DNA of 5,586 nucleotides from positions 11,749-17,334 of the forward strand of contig DHYN01000020.1 of NCBI GenBank assembly GCA_002414125.1. Direction: 5' to 3'. The notes under the pieces are model-generated. The model worked only from the letters and a program-made list of their open reading frames with translations, did not search any database and was not told where the DNA came from. This DNA is from Ruminococcus sp. UBA5129. GTDB taxonomy: Bacteria; Bacillota; Clostridia; Oscillospirales; Ruminococcaceae. Both the position numbers and the translations under genes were made by a program. Positions 1 to 5,482 of the stretch are shown piece after piece (position 1 is the stretch's first letter; each line of letters opens with the position of its first letter).

Positions 1-28
1 CCTTTTTCATTTAGAGAAAGGAGTATTT

Positions 29-898
29 ATGAAGAATGTATTATCCGGTATAAAGCTAAAAAATATTATCATGCTAATGGTTGCAGGAATTATCAACGCA
101 TTCGGTGTGACGTTTTTCCTCTCGCCCGTGAAGCTTTATGACAGCGGTATTTCGGGAACGTCTATGCTTCTCGGACAGCTCACTCCGGACTGTCTGTCAC
201 TTTCGATTTTCTTGATAGCGCTGAATGTCCCTCTGTTCATATACGGACTGAAGCGTCAGGGGAGAGTTTTCACAATATACGCCATATATACCGTCATGAT
301 ATATTCGCTGACAGCTTGGCTGATAACGGATGTGCTGCCGGTCGATGTGAGCTTTGCATCGCCGCTTGCCGGAAAGGATCTGCTGCTTTGCGCACTGTTC
401 GGAGGACTCATATCCGGTGTGGGAAGCGGTCTCGCAATACGCTTCGGCGGAGCTATGGACGGTATTGAGGTAATGGCAGTTATCTTTGCACAGAGAATTG
501 GAGTTACTGTCGGAACGTTTGTTATGGTGTATAACATAGTCCTTTACATAATCTGTGGTTTTTTTATCCACAGCTGGATACTTCCACTTTACTCGATAGT
601 CACATACATGGCTGCGCTCAAGACGGTAGACTACATTATCGAGGGTATCGACCGTGCAAAGGCTGCGTACATTGTTACCGAGAAGCCTGATGAGGTATGT
701 GCGGTTCTGTCGGAGCACTTCGGCACCGGAATGACGGTAATACCTGCAAAGGGCTACTACTCGAATACGGAGAGGTCGCTCGTATATTTCATTGTCAACC
801 GCTTCCAGATATCTAAAATGCGAGAGCTTGTTCACAGCATCGACAAAAAGGCTTATATCTCCGTGACAGAGGTCGCTGACATTTATAAAAAGCGCTGA
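29..898 (+). CDS. YitT family membrane protein (DUF161 + DUF2179)
   Basis: Predicted integral membrane protein of the YitT/UPF0750 family, common in Firmicutes, whose transported substrate or biochemical role is not established. The 289-residue length is normal for the family. Hydrophobic segments lie near residues 11-33, 50-73, 77-100, 115-136, 158-178 and 183-198. A soluble C-terminal part, about residues 212-287, matches the DUF2179 pattern: a G-T-G-MTVIPAKGYYS stretch, then a hydrophobic strand and a helix ending in a DKKAYISVTEVADIY-like segment. The ATG at 29 is preceded by GAAAGGAG (16-23) with a 5-nt gap, a good ribosome site that fixes this start. The promoter is not visible, since only 28 bases lie upstream. 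No terminator hairpin follows the stop, so transcription may run on into the next gene. Family assignment is firm; function is unknown. Confidence 0.9.
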   Translation: MKNVLSGIKLKNIIMLMVAGIINAFGVTFFLSPVKLYDSGISGTSMLLGQLTPDCLSLSIFLIALNVPLFIYGLKRQGRVFTIYAIYTVMIYSLTAWLITDVLPVDVSFASPLAGKDLLLCALFGGLISGVGSGLAIRFGGAMDGIEVMAVIFAQRIGVTVGTFVMVYNIVLYIICGFFIHSWILPLYSIVTYMAALKTVDYIIEGIDRAKAAYIVTEKPDEVCAVLSEHFGTGMTVIPAKGYYSNTERSLVYFIVNRFQISKMRELVHSIDKKAYISVTEVADIYKKR

Positions 899-904
899 AC
901 TGAC

Positions 905-1498
905 ACCCCAAAATGAGAATTGGAGTTTTTTATTCATATGGTAAGAAAGATGCAGGAATGCTGGATAATAAAAGCAAGTTGGTCGTATGCCGATGATTCA
1001 AATTATTATATGATTTGGCTGCAAAATGATGACGGAAATGATTATATTTTTACTCAGAACAGGAAAATTATTAGATTTTATAACGAGAAAGATGCGCAGT
1101 TAAAGATCAATGAGCTCGGTTTTGTCTATATGGAAACGGTCGAGTATGATTTTGAGCGTCTTTGGTATTGGATAGAAACAGGCAGTAGCAGTCAAATTTA
1201 TCTCCCGTTTTCTGAGCAGATCGATTGTGAATTTTTATTGAATTTTTGGAATATATTTTCAGATATTGCATTTTCCGTGGGTGACGATTTTGAAGTAAAA
1301 TCAGATTTTTCTAATAAGATTTATAACAAGCTGTTTTATGGGCTTAATCTTCCTGCGATCACTCCCGAGGATTCGGAATATATACCAATATTTGATGAAA
1401 ATGAAATCGAATATCTGCGTGAGCTGATGAAGTGTGGAATTAATTTGTTAGAGAAGAGTTTTTATGAAACATTTTGATGTTTTAAGACCCCAAAAATG
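905..1498. repeat. Short similar sequences flanking the AT-rich orphan
   Basis: ACCCCAAAATG occurs at 905-915 and ACCCCAAAAATG at 1487-1498, bracketing the low-GC gene in the same orientation. The match is 11 bases with a one-base difference in the A run. It may be the trace of an insertion or deletion hotspot, or coincidence. There are no transposase remnants or terminal inverted repeats to support a named element. Confidence 0.25.
938..1477 (+). CDS. AT-rich hypothetical protein
   Basis: A protein of about 179 residues that I do not recognise. It is acidic and rich in aromatic residues (Trp, Tyr, Phe), with no signal peptide or membrane segment, so it is probably cytoplasmic. The start is uncertain: ATG 938 has GGAG at 922-925 but a long 12-nt gap; a TTG at 920 would extend the frame to 185 residues, and an ATG at 950 would shorten it. 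Lines counted by hand are about a third GC, against roughly 58% for a line counted in the preceding gene, which suggests separate origin. Its size, composition and solitary position resemble immunity-type or other accessory cargo proteins, but no motif proves this. No toxin gene is adjacent. No terminator was seen after the stop, and the next promoter begins about 70 bases downstream. Confidence 0.7.
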   Translation: MVRKMQECWIIKASWSYADDSNYYMIWLQNDDGNDYIFTQNRKIIRFYNEKDAQLKINELGFVYMETVEYDFERLWYWIETGSSSQIYLPFSEQIDCEFLLNFWNIFSDIAFSVGDDFEVKSDFSNKIYNKLFYGLNLPAITPEDSEYIPIFDENEIEYLRELMKCGINLLEKSFYETF

Positions 1499-1547
1499 CA
1501 AGAGGAATTCCTTCCCGAATATTTATCAAATCATGTACCGTAATTTA

Positions 1548-1576
1548 TTGACAAAGTGTTAAGAGATGTGTATAAT
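1548..1576 (+). promoter_or_regulatory. Sigma-A promoter of the GH30 gene
   Basis: A perfect -35 box TTGACA (1548-1553) is followed by a 17-bp spacer and a perfect -10 box TATAAT (1571-1576). Transcription would start near A1583, giving a 5' untranslated leader of about 100 nt before the GH30 start codon. Both boxes match consensus, so basal strength should be high, and any control may act through the leader or a repressor not seen here. Confidence 0.85.
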
Positions 1577-1580
1577 ATAA

Positions 1581-1682
1581 CTATAGGATGAACTTACAAA
1601 GCCTGTTTCGGCAGGAAGCTGAAAGCTCCTATAGAGATTTTAGACTGTCATTAAGGGCGGTCCGTAATTTGGGGGAATTATT
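1581..1682 (+). promoter_or_regulatory. Structured 5' leader of the GH30 gene
   Basis: The leader can form a closed multi-stem fold. CTATAGG (1581-1587) pairs with CCTATAG (1628-1634) as an outer stem. Inside it, CCTGT/GCAGG closes a UUCG loop (about 1602-1615) and AGCT/AGCT closes a GAA loop (about 1617-1627). A further weak hairpin, GACTG with CGGTC, lies about 1643-1662, followed by the ribosome site GGGGGA (1671-1676) 6 nt before ATG 1683. The outer stem begins almost at the predicted transcript 5' end, which would place that end in duplex. It does not match any riboswitch consensus I can recall, including c-di-GMP, guanidine, purine and fluoride classes. It could be a stabilising 5' stem, an RNA regulator or a DNA operator. 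Confidence 0.45.
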
Positions 1683-1686
1683 ATGA
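1588..1686 (+). CDS. Possible 32-codon leader ORF overlapping the GH30 start
   Basis: An uninterrupted frame runs from ATG 1588 to TGA 1684-1686. The stop overlaps the GH30 start as ATGA, the classic arrangement for translational coupling. The product would be a basic, Leu- and Arg-rich 32-residue peptide. Against it, the ATG lies only about 5 nt after the predicted transcription start, so it would be essentially leaderless with no ribosome site, and the same bases form the leader hairpins. Chance is quite possible. Confidence 0.2.
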   Translation: MNLQSLFRQEAESSYRDFRLSLRAVRNLGELL

Positions 1687-4271
1687 TGTTCAAGCGACTA
1701 TCCGCAATTGTCACGTCGTGCGCGTTGCTGGTTTCCGCAGTACATTTTACTGCACCGAAGGAAACTCACGCTGCCGACAATGTCGTGATCTCGCCGTATA
1801 ACAAATACGCGATCAACGACGGTATCTTCGAGGGGTGGGGAACCTCCCTTTGCTGGTGGGCAAACAGAGTTGGCTATTCCGATTTGCTTGCCGAGCAGAC
1901 TGCCGAGCTTTTTTACGGGGACAGCGGTCTGAGGATGAATATCGCACGCTTCAACATAGGCGGCGGCGATGACCCGTCCCATGACCATATCACTCGTACC
2001 GATTCAAATATGCCGGGTTACACGGTCTATAACAATGGAAATATCACATACAACTGGAATGCCGATGCAAATCAGAGAAACGTGCTCTTTAAGTCGATCG
2101 CTGCCTGCAAAGAGGATCTTATTGTTGAAATGTTTTCTAATTCGCCGCCGTATTATATGACAAACAGCGGATGTACAAGCGGAAACACCGATGCAAACAA
2201 GAACAACCTCAAGGACGATTGCTATGACGATTTTGCCGAATACCTTGCAACTGTCTGTGAGCATTACGAGAAAGAATGGGGTGTAAAGATACAGAGCGTT
2301 TCGCCTATAAATGAACCGTACACTAATTTCTGGTACGCAGGAAGTCCAAAGCAGGAGGGATGTCACTTTGACAGAGGCAATTCCGAATCGACGATCATGA
2401 TAGAGCTGAGCAAGGCGCTTGGTCGTCACGGTCTCAGTGATTCTATCGTATGCGGAATGGACGAGACTTCTATTGACACAACCATCGACTCGTTCAACGC
2501 GCTTTCATCGGAGGCAAAGAACGTTCTCGGACGTATCGACACACATACATACAGCGGAAGTAAGCGCGGCGAGCTAAAGGATCTTGCAGTTAAGAATAAC
2601 CGCAACCTTTGGATGAGCGAGGTGGACGGCGGTGCGACACTCGGCACTAATGCGGGTCAGATGGGAGCTGCTCTTTGGCTTGCAGAGAGAATGAGCGCTG
2701 ATCTGAACGGAATGAACGCATCCGCATGGGTACTTTGGCAGGCTATCGACAAGCATATATGCGCTGCCGGCTATAACGGTAAAAAGGATTCGGGAATGCC
2801 TGATATAAACGGCGGTTTTTGGGGACTTGCAGTTGCCGATCACGATAATAACAATATCATCCTGACAAAGAAATACTATGCTTTCGGTCAGTATTCGCGT
2901 TACATCCGACCGGGATTCACGATGCTCAACTGTTCGGGAACTAACGTGGTCGGATATGATAAGGAAAACGAACAGCTTGTTATTGTTGCGACTAACGTTT
3001 CGGAGAGTTCCAAGGATGTTAATTACAATCTTTCACAGTTTGATTCATTCGGCACAAAGGTACAGGTCATCCGTACAAGCGGTGACGTTCAGAGCGGTGA
3101 GAACTGGAAAGAGCTCACACCCATCACCGCTTCAAACAGCGGTGTTTCGGCTACTCTTAAGGGACACTCGGTAACGACCTTTATCATTGATAACGTTAAA
3201 TCAAGCGAGCTCGATCTTACAGAGATCCCTGTCAACGAGAGCATGGCTACAGGATCTGATTCTTGGAAAAACGATCCTGATACGAGCTGTAAAAAGGCTG
3301 TTGACGGTGACCTTACAACATATTTTGACGGTCTCGGAAACGGATATGTCCAGATCGACCTCGGCAGCGAGTACGACCTTTCCGCTATCGGCATCGCACC
3401 TCGTTCGGGCTATTCTTACAGGTGCATTGACTCATATGTTACAGTAAGCTCGGATGGAGTGGATTGGACTGAGGCATGCAGGATAAACAGCGAACCTTCA
3501 AATGGCATCAACTATTTCACACACCTCAGTGCGAGTGAAAACGTCCGTTACGTTCGCTATCAGGTACCCGATGGAGCTCCTCAGAATCCATACAACAAGG
3601 ACAGCGTTTACTGCTGCAATGTGGGCGAGATCAAGCTTTACGGAAAGCCCTCCGGTATTGCTGATAAGATTGCCGTTACAAAAGATATGGTAAGCGGCTC
3701 GGCAGCTTGGCACGACAGTGAAAACGACTGCACTAAGGTTGTAGATGGTAATCTCAATACATACTTTGACGGTGTTGGTGACGGCTGGGTGCAGATCGAC
3801 CTCGGTAAGCGCTATGACGTTTCTGCGGTAGGTTTCTGTCCGAGAGACGGATTTGAATTCCGTTCAGTCGATGCTATCATTTCGGTTTCAGAAAACGGCA
3901 AGGACTGGACTGTCGTTCACACTATCGACTCACTCCCTCCTTTCGGAATGAACACGTTAAAGCTCGATAAAACGATGAATGTGCGATATGTGAAATATGA
4001 AGTTCCGAAGGGAGCTCCTCAGAATCCATACAATAATGACAGCGTTTACTGCTGTAATCTTGCCGAGCTCGCCGTATACGGAACGGAATCTGCTGTTGTC
4101 ATCGGCGATGTGAATGCCGACGGCAAATTCAATTCAGCCGATCTCGTTATGATGCACAAGTGGCTGCTTGGAGTTGGTGATCTCACCAATCCTAATGCTG
4201 CTGATCTCTGCAAGGACGGCGAGGTAAATGTTTTTGATGAATGCATAATGAGACAGCTTCTCGTTGGATGA
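1683..4271 (+). CDS. Secreted dockerin-bearing GH30 endo-beta-1,6-galactanase-like enzyme
   Basis: Secreted glycoside hydrolase of 862 residues. Residues 1-30 are a signal peptide (MMFKRLS, a hydrophobic core, then cleavage after THA). The GH30 (beta/alpha)8 domain spans about 35-405 and opens with GWGTSLCWWANRVG (51-64), a hallmark of the endo-beta-1,6-galactanase-like branch. The acid/base is E211 in SPINEPYTNFWY and the nucleophile is E313 in LWMSEVDGG, as expected for a retaining GH30. A beta-sandwich side domain follows at about 406-503. Two F5/8C (CBM32-like) modules lie at about 511-654 and 660-800, and a type I dockerin at about 807-862. The family logic suggests cleavage of beta-1,6-galactan side chains of type II arabinogalactan while docked on a cellulosome scaffold or cell surface. 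The exact substrate is inferred; related GH30 groups act on xylan or glucans. Start ATG 1683 has GGGGGA upstream; ATG 1686 is an equivalent alternative. It has its own promoter and appears monocistronic. Confidence 0.9.
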   Translation: MMFKRLSAIVTSCALLVSAVHFTAPKETHAADNVVISPYNKYAINDGIFEGWGTSLCWWANRVGYSDLLAEQTAELFYGDSGLRMNIARFNIGGGDDPSHDHITRTDSNMPGYTVYNNGNITYNWNADANQRNVLFKSIAACKEDLIVEMFSNSPPYYMTNSGCTSGNTDANKNNLKDDCYDDFAEYLATVCEHYEKEWGVKIQSVSPINEPYTNFWYAGSPKQEGCHFDRGNSESTIMIELSKALGRHGLSDSIVCGMDETSIDTTIDSFNALSSEAKNVLGRIDTHTYSGSKRGELKDLAVKNNRNLWMSEVDGGATLGTNAGQMGAALWLAERMSADLNGMNASAWVLWQAIDKHICAAGYNGKKDSGMPDINGGFWGLAVADHDNNNIILTKKYYAFGQYSRYIRPGFTMLNCSGTNVVGYDKENEQLVIVATNVSESSKDVNYNLSQFDSFGTKVQVIRTSGDVQSGENWKELTPITASNSGVSATLKGHSVTTFIIDNVKSSELDLTEIPVNESMATGSDSWKNDPDTSCKKAVDGDLTTYFDGLGNGYVQIDLGSEYDLSAIGIAPRSGYSYRCIDSYVTVSSDGVDWTEACRINSEPSNGINYFTHLSASENVRYVRYQVPDGAPQNPYNKDSVYCCNVGEIKLYGKPSGIADKIAVTKDMVSGSAAWHDSENDCTKVVDGNLNTYFDGVGDGWVQIDLGKRYDVSAVGFCPRDGFEFRSVDAIISVSENGKDWTVVHTIDSLPPFGMNTLKLDKTMNVRYVKYEVPKGAPQNPYNNDSVYCCNLAELAVYGTESAVVIGDVNADGKFNSADLVMMHKWLLGVGDLTNPNAADLCKDGEVNVFDECIMRQLLVG
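3213..4082 (+). repeat. Tandem F5/8C carbohydrate-binding modules (two copies)
   Basis: Two homologous modules of about 145 residues sit in tandem within the GH30 enzyme (3213-3644 and 3660-4082). Both show VDG-L-TYFDG, VQIDLG, a VRYV-Y strand and a closing GAPQNPYN-DSVYCCN segment before a -LYG/-VYG end. Most of the repeat has diverged at the DNA level, but 3573-3620 and 4011-4058 match at 45 of 48 bases, offset by exactly 438 bp (146 codons). Such modules usually bind galactose-containing or related glycans; the ligand here is unknown. Confidence 0.85.
4101..4271 (+). other. Type I dockerin domain (C-terminus of GH30 enzyme)
   Basis: Two calcium-loop/helix segments are visible. Loop 1 is DVNADGKFNSAD with ligands D809, N811, D813 and D820. 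Loop 2 is DLCKDGEVNVFD with D841, D845 and D852, and Cys843 replaces the usual Asn/Asp at position 3. The cohesin-contact positions 10-11 and 17-18 differ between halves (SA/HK against VF/RQ), so the two faces are not equivalent. Loop 2 with Cys at 3 and 14 (C843, C854) resembles dockerins I remember from cellulosomal ruminococci. The domain attaches the enzyme non-covalently to a cohesin-bearing scaffoldin, none of which is in this window. Confidence 0.88.
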
Positions 4272-4308
4272 TACTGTGTCTATGTTATGCACAAATTGAC
4301 CCGCTATG

Positions 4309-4331
4309 ATTTGTATTAGTATACAAATTTT
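4309..4331 (+). terminator. Weak AT-rich hairpin after GH30
   Basis: ATTTGTAT (4309-4316) pairs with ATACAAAT (4321-4328) around a TAGT loop, followed by a short T run ending at 4331. The stem has only one G-C pair per arm, so it is a weak terminator at best. It may instead be an operator dyad or simply the 3' end structure of the GH30 message. Confidence 0.35.
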
Positions 4332-4342
4332 CTGAAAAGCAC

Positions 4343-4373
4343 TTGACTTCGAGTGCACTCTAAGTTGTATAAT
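4343..4373 (+). promoter_or_regulatory. MerR-type promoter and operator of the aldo/keto reductase
   Basis: The -35 box TTGACT (4343-4348) and -10 box TATAAT (4368-4373) are separated by 19 bp, longer than the sigma-A optimum of 17. The spacer region holds a 20-bp dyad at 4346-4365, ACTTCGAGTG followed by CACTCTAAGT, with 9 of 10 positions symmetric and a perfect GAGTGCACTC core. An overlong spacer filled by a dyad is the signature of promoters activated by MerR-family regulators through DNA distortion. Regulators of this family are known for aldehyde-responsive reductases (AdhR-like). No MerR gene is present in this window, so the cognate regulator is inferred. Transcription should start near 4380. 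Confidence 0.75.
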
Positions 4374-4418
4374 AAAGGCAGTACCAAACTCTAAAGAGAG
4401 GTACTGCCTTTATTTTTG
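4371..4418 (+). terminator. Strong intrinsic terminator overlapping the reductase promoter
   Basis: AATAAAGGCAGTACC (4371-4385) pairs perfectly with GGTACTGCCTTTATT (4400-4414), a 15-bp stem with a 14-nt loop that can nest a CTC/GAG pairing. The right arm runs into a T-rich tract, TTTATTTTT (4409-4417). For transcripts reading through from GH30 this is a convincing Rho-independent terminator. The left arm begins inside the -10 box of the next promoter. A transcript started near 4380 would lack about the first 9 bases of that arm and keep only a 6-bp stem, so it should escape termination. Confidence 0.8.
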
Positions 4419-4447
4419 ACAAAAAAGACTATTAAGGAGGTTAGATC

Positions 4448-5482
4448 ATGATCTACAGAAAATTTCAGGACTTAGAACTCTCGGGACTCGGTCTCGGAAT
4501 GATGAGACTGCCTACCGTTGACGGAAACGATGCGGTAGTTGATGAGGAAAAAGCCGCTGAAATGATCGACTATGCGATCAAAAACGGCATCAATTACTTT
4601 GACACTGCATGGGGTTACCACAGCGGAAACTCCGAGCTCACAGTAGGAAAGATTCTCTCGAAATACCCGAGGGAAAGCTACTGTCTGGCATCGAAGTTCC
4701 CCGGCTATGATAACTCAAATATGCCAAAGGTGAAGGAGATATTCGAGAAGCAGCTTGAAAAGTGCTGCACGCCTTATTTCGATTTCTATCTTATCCATAA
4801 TGTTTACGAGGGAAATGTGGATGACTACATCGACCCGAAATTCGGCATACTCGATTATCTGCTTGAGCAGAAAAAGCAGGGCAGAATACGCCATTTCGGC
4901 TTCTCGGCACACGGCAGTATTGAGGTCATAAAGAAATTCCTTGGAGTCTACGGTGAACATATGGAGTTCTGTCAGCTCCAGCTCAACTATATGGACTGGC
5001 ACTTCCAGAACGCCGAGGGCAAGCTTCAGCTCTGCCGTGAGCGCGGTATCCCTGTCTGGGTCATGGAGCCTGTACGCGGCGGAAAGCTCGCCTACGCATC
5101 CGAGGAAATGGAGCGCGCGCTAAAGGCTATGAGACCCGATGAGAGCATTACGGGATGGGCATTCAGATTTCTTCAGGCGATCCCCGAGGTCACTATGGTG
5201 CTTTCGGGAATGTCAAATATGGAGCAGCTAAGATCCAATATAGAAACATGGTCTGAGGATAAGCCGCTCAGCAGCGAGGAGTTCAATAAGCTCATCGAGC
5301 TTGCCGACAACGAGACAAAGAAAGGCGGTCTGCCGTGCACAGCCTGTCATTACTGCACTGGATCTTTATTGAAAGTCTTTTCTTTTCAAGGGTATTTGAA
5401 ATCGTATTCATTATCAATTCTCCTTTACATATTGATCATAGCCGAGAACGATGTCATCATCTCGGAGATCTTGATCTGCTGA
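4448..5482 (+). CDS. Aldo/keto reductase of ferredoxin-domain type, 3' end disrupted
   Basis: Cytoplasmic NAD(P)H-dependent oxidoreductase of the COG1453 group, which joins an aldo/keto reductase barrel to a C-terminal 2[4Fe-4S] ferredoxin-like domain. The catalytic tetrad is complete: D52 and Y57 in FDTAWGY, K83 in ASK, and H117 in FYLIHN. A nucleotide-binding VLSGMSNMEQLRSN segment lies at about 251-264. The start ATG has AAGGAGG (4434-4440) 7 nt upstream. The frame is normal to CTACHYCT (297-304), where three of the four Cys of the first cluster appear. The next 40 residues are unrelated, hydrophobic and antisense to other coding sequence, ending at the stop 5480-5482. Family members run about 370-390 residues, so roughly 75 native residues, including the fourth Cys and the whole second cluster, are missing. 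The product as written should not hold its Fe-S clusters. It is probably disrupted rather than a short variant. Confidence 0.85.
   Translation: MIYRKFQDLELSGLGLGMMRLPTVDGNDAVVDEEKAAEMIDYAIKNGINYFDTAWGYHSGNSELTVGKILSKYPRESYCLASKFPGYDNSNMPKVKEIFEKQLEKCCTPYFDFYLIHNVYEGNVDDYIDPKFGILDYLLEQKKQGRIRHFGFSAHGSIEVIKKFLGVYGEHMEFCQLQLNYMDWHFQNAEGKLQLCRERGIPVWVMEPVRGGKLAYASEEMERALKAMRPDESITGWAFRFLQAIPEVTMVLSGMSNMEQLRSNIETWSEDKPLSSEEFNKLIELADNETKKGGLPCTACHYCTGSLLKVFSFQGYLKSYSLSILLYILIIAENDVIISEILIC
5357..5363. other. Rearrangement junction
   Basis: Plus-strand similarity to the reductase ends around codon 304-305, and the minus-strand reading of a downstream gene (ATG at 5411) loses sense at the same bases. 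Two opposite-strand genes are thus truncated at one point. No insertion sequence or long repeat is visible here. The exact breakpoint is uncertain by several bases. Confidence 0.7.
5361..5411 (-). CDS. 5' fragment of an unidentified gene
   Basis: On the minus strand, 13 nt after the stop of the reductase C-terminal fragment, there is an ATG (5411-5409) with AGGAG just behind that stop. It begins MNTISNTLEKKRLSIKI and then runs into the antisense of the plus-strand reductase, meeting a stop at 5294-5292. Only about 17 codons look genuine. The spacing and ribosome site suggest a second gene in an operon with the reductase, cut by the same rearrangement. The product cannot be identified from so few residues. 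Confidence 0.4.

Noticed and set aside
197..937. A 246-codon open frame antisense to the YitT gene
   Set aside because: It mirrors the YitT coding frame, shows no domain or membrane pattern of its own and has no convincing ribosome site. The plus-strand gene is clearly the real one.
913..996. A 27-codon frame starting at ATG 913, overlapping the start of the AT-rich gene
   Set aside because: It has no ribosome site and no support beyond its ATG; the overlapping longer frame explains the region better.
1503..1512. 10-bp palindrome AGGAATTCCT upstream of the GH30 promoter
   Set aside because: It is short, has no T tract or partner copy, and is about 36 bp upstream of the -35 box. It could be an operator but nothing supports that.
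1710..1721. A lipobox-like VTSC in the GH30 signal peptide
   Set aside because: The Cys at residue 13 is in the middle of the hydrophobic core, too early for a lipoprotein cleavage site, and a normal THA cleavage site follows at residue 30. A dockerin enzyme would also not need a lipid anchor.
4296..4325. Possible second promoter, TTGACC with TATACA after 18 bp
   Set aside because: The -10 box lies within the AT-rich hairpin and is a poor match, and any transcript from it would meet the strong terminator at 4371-4414.
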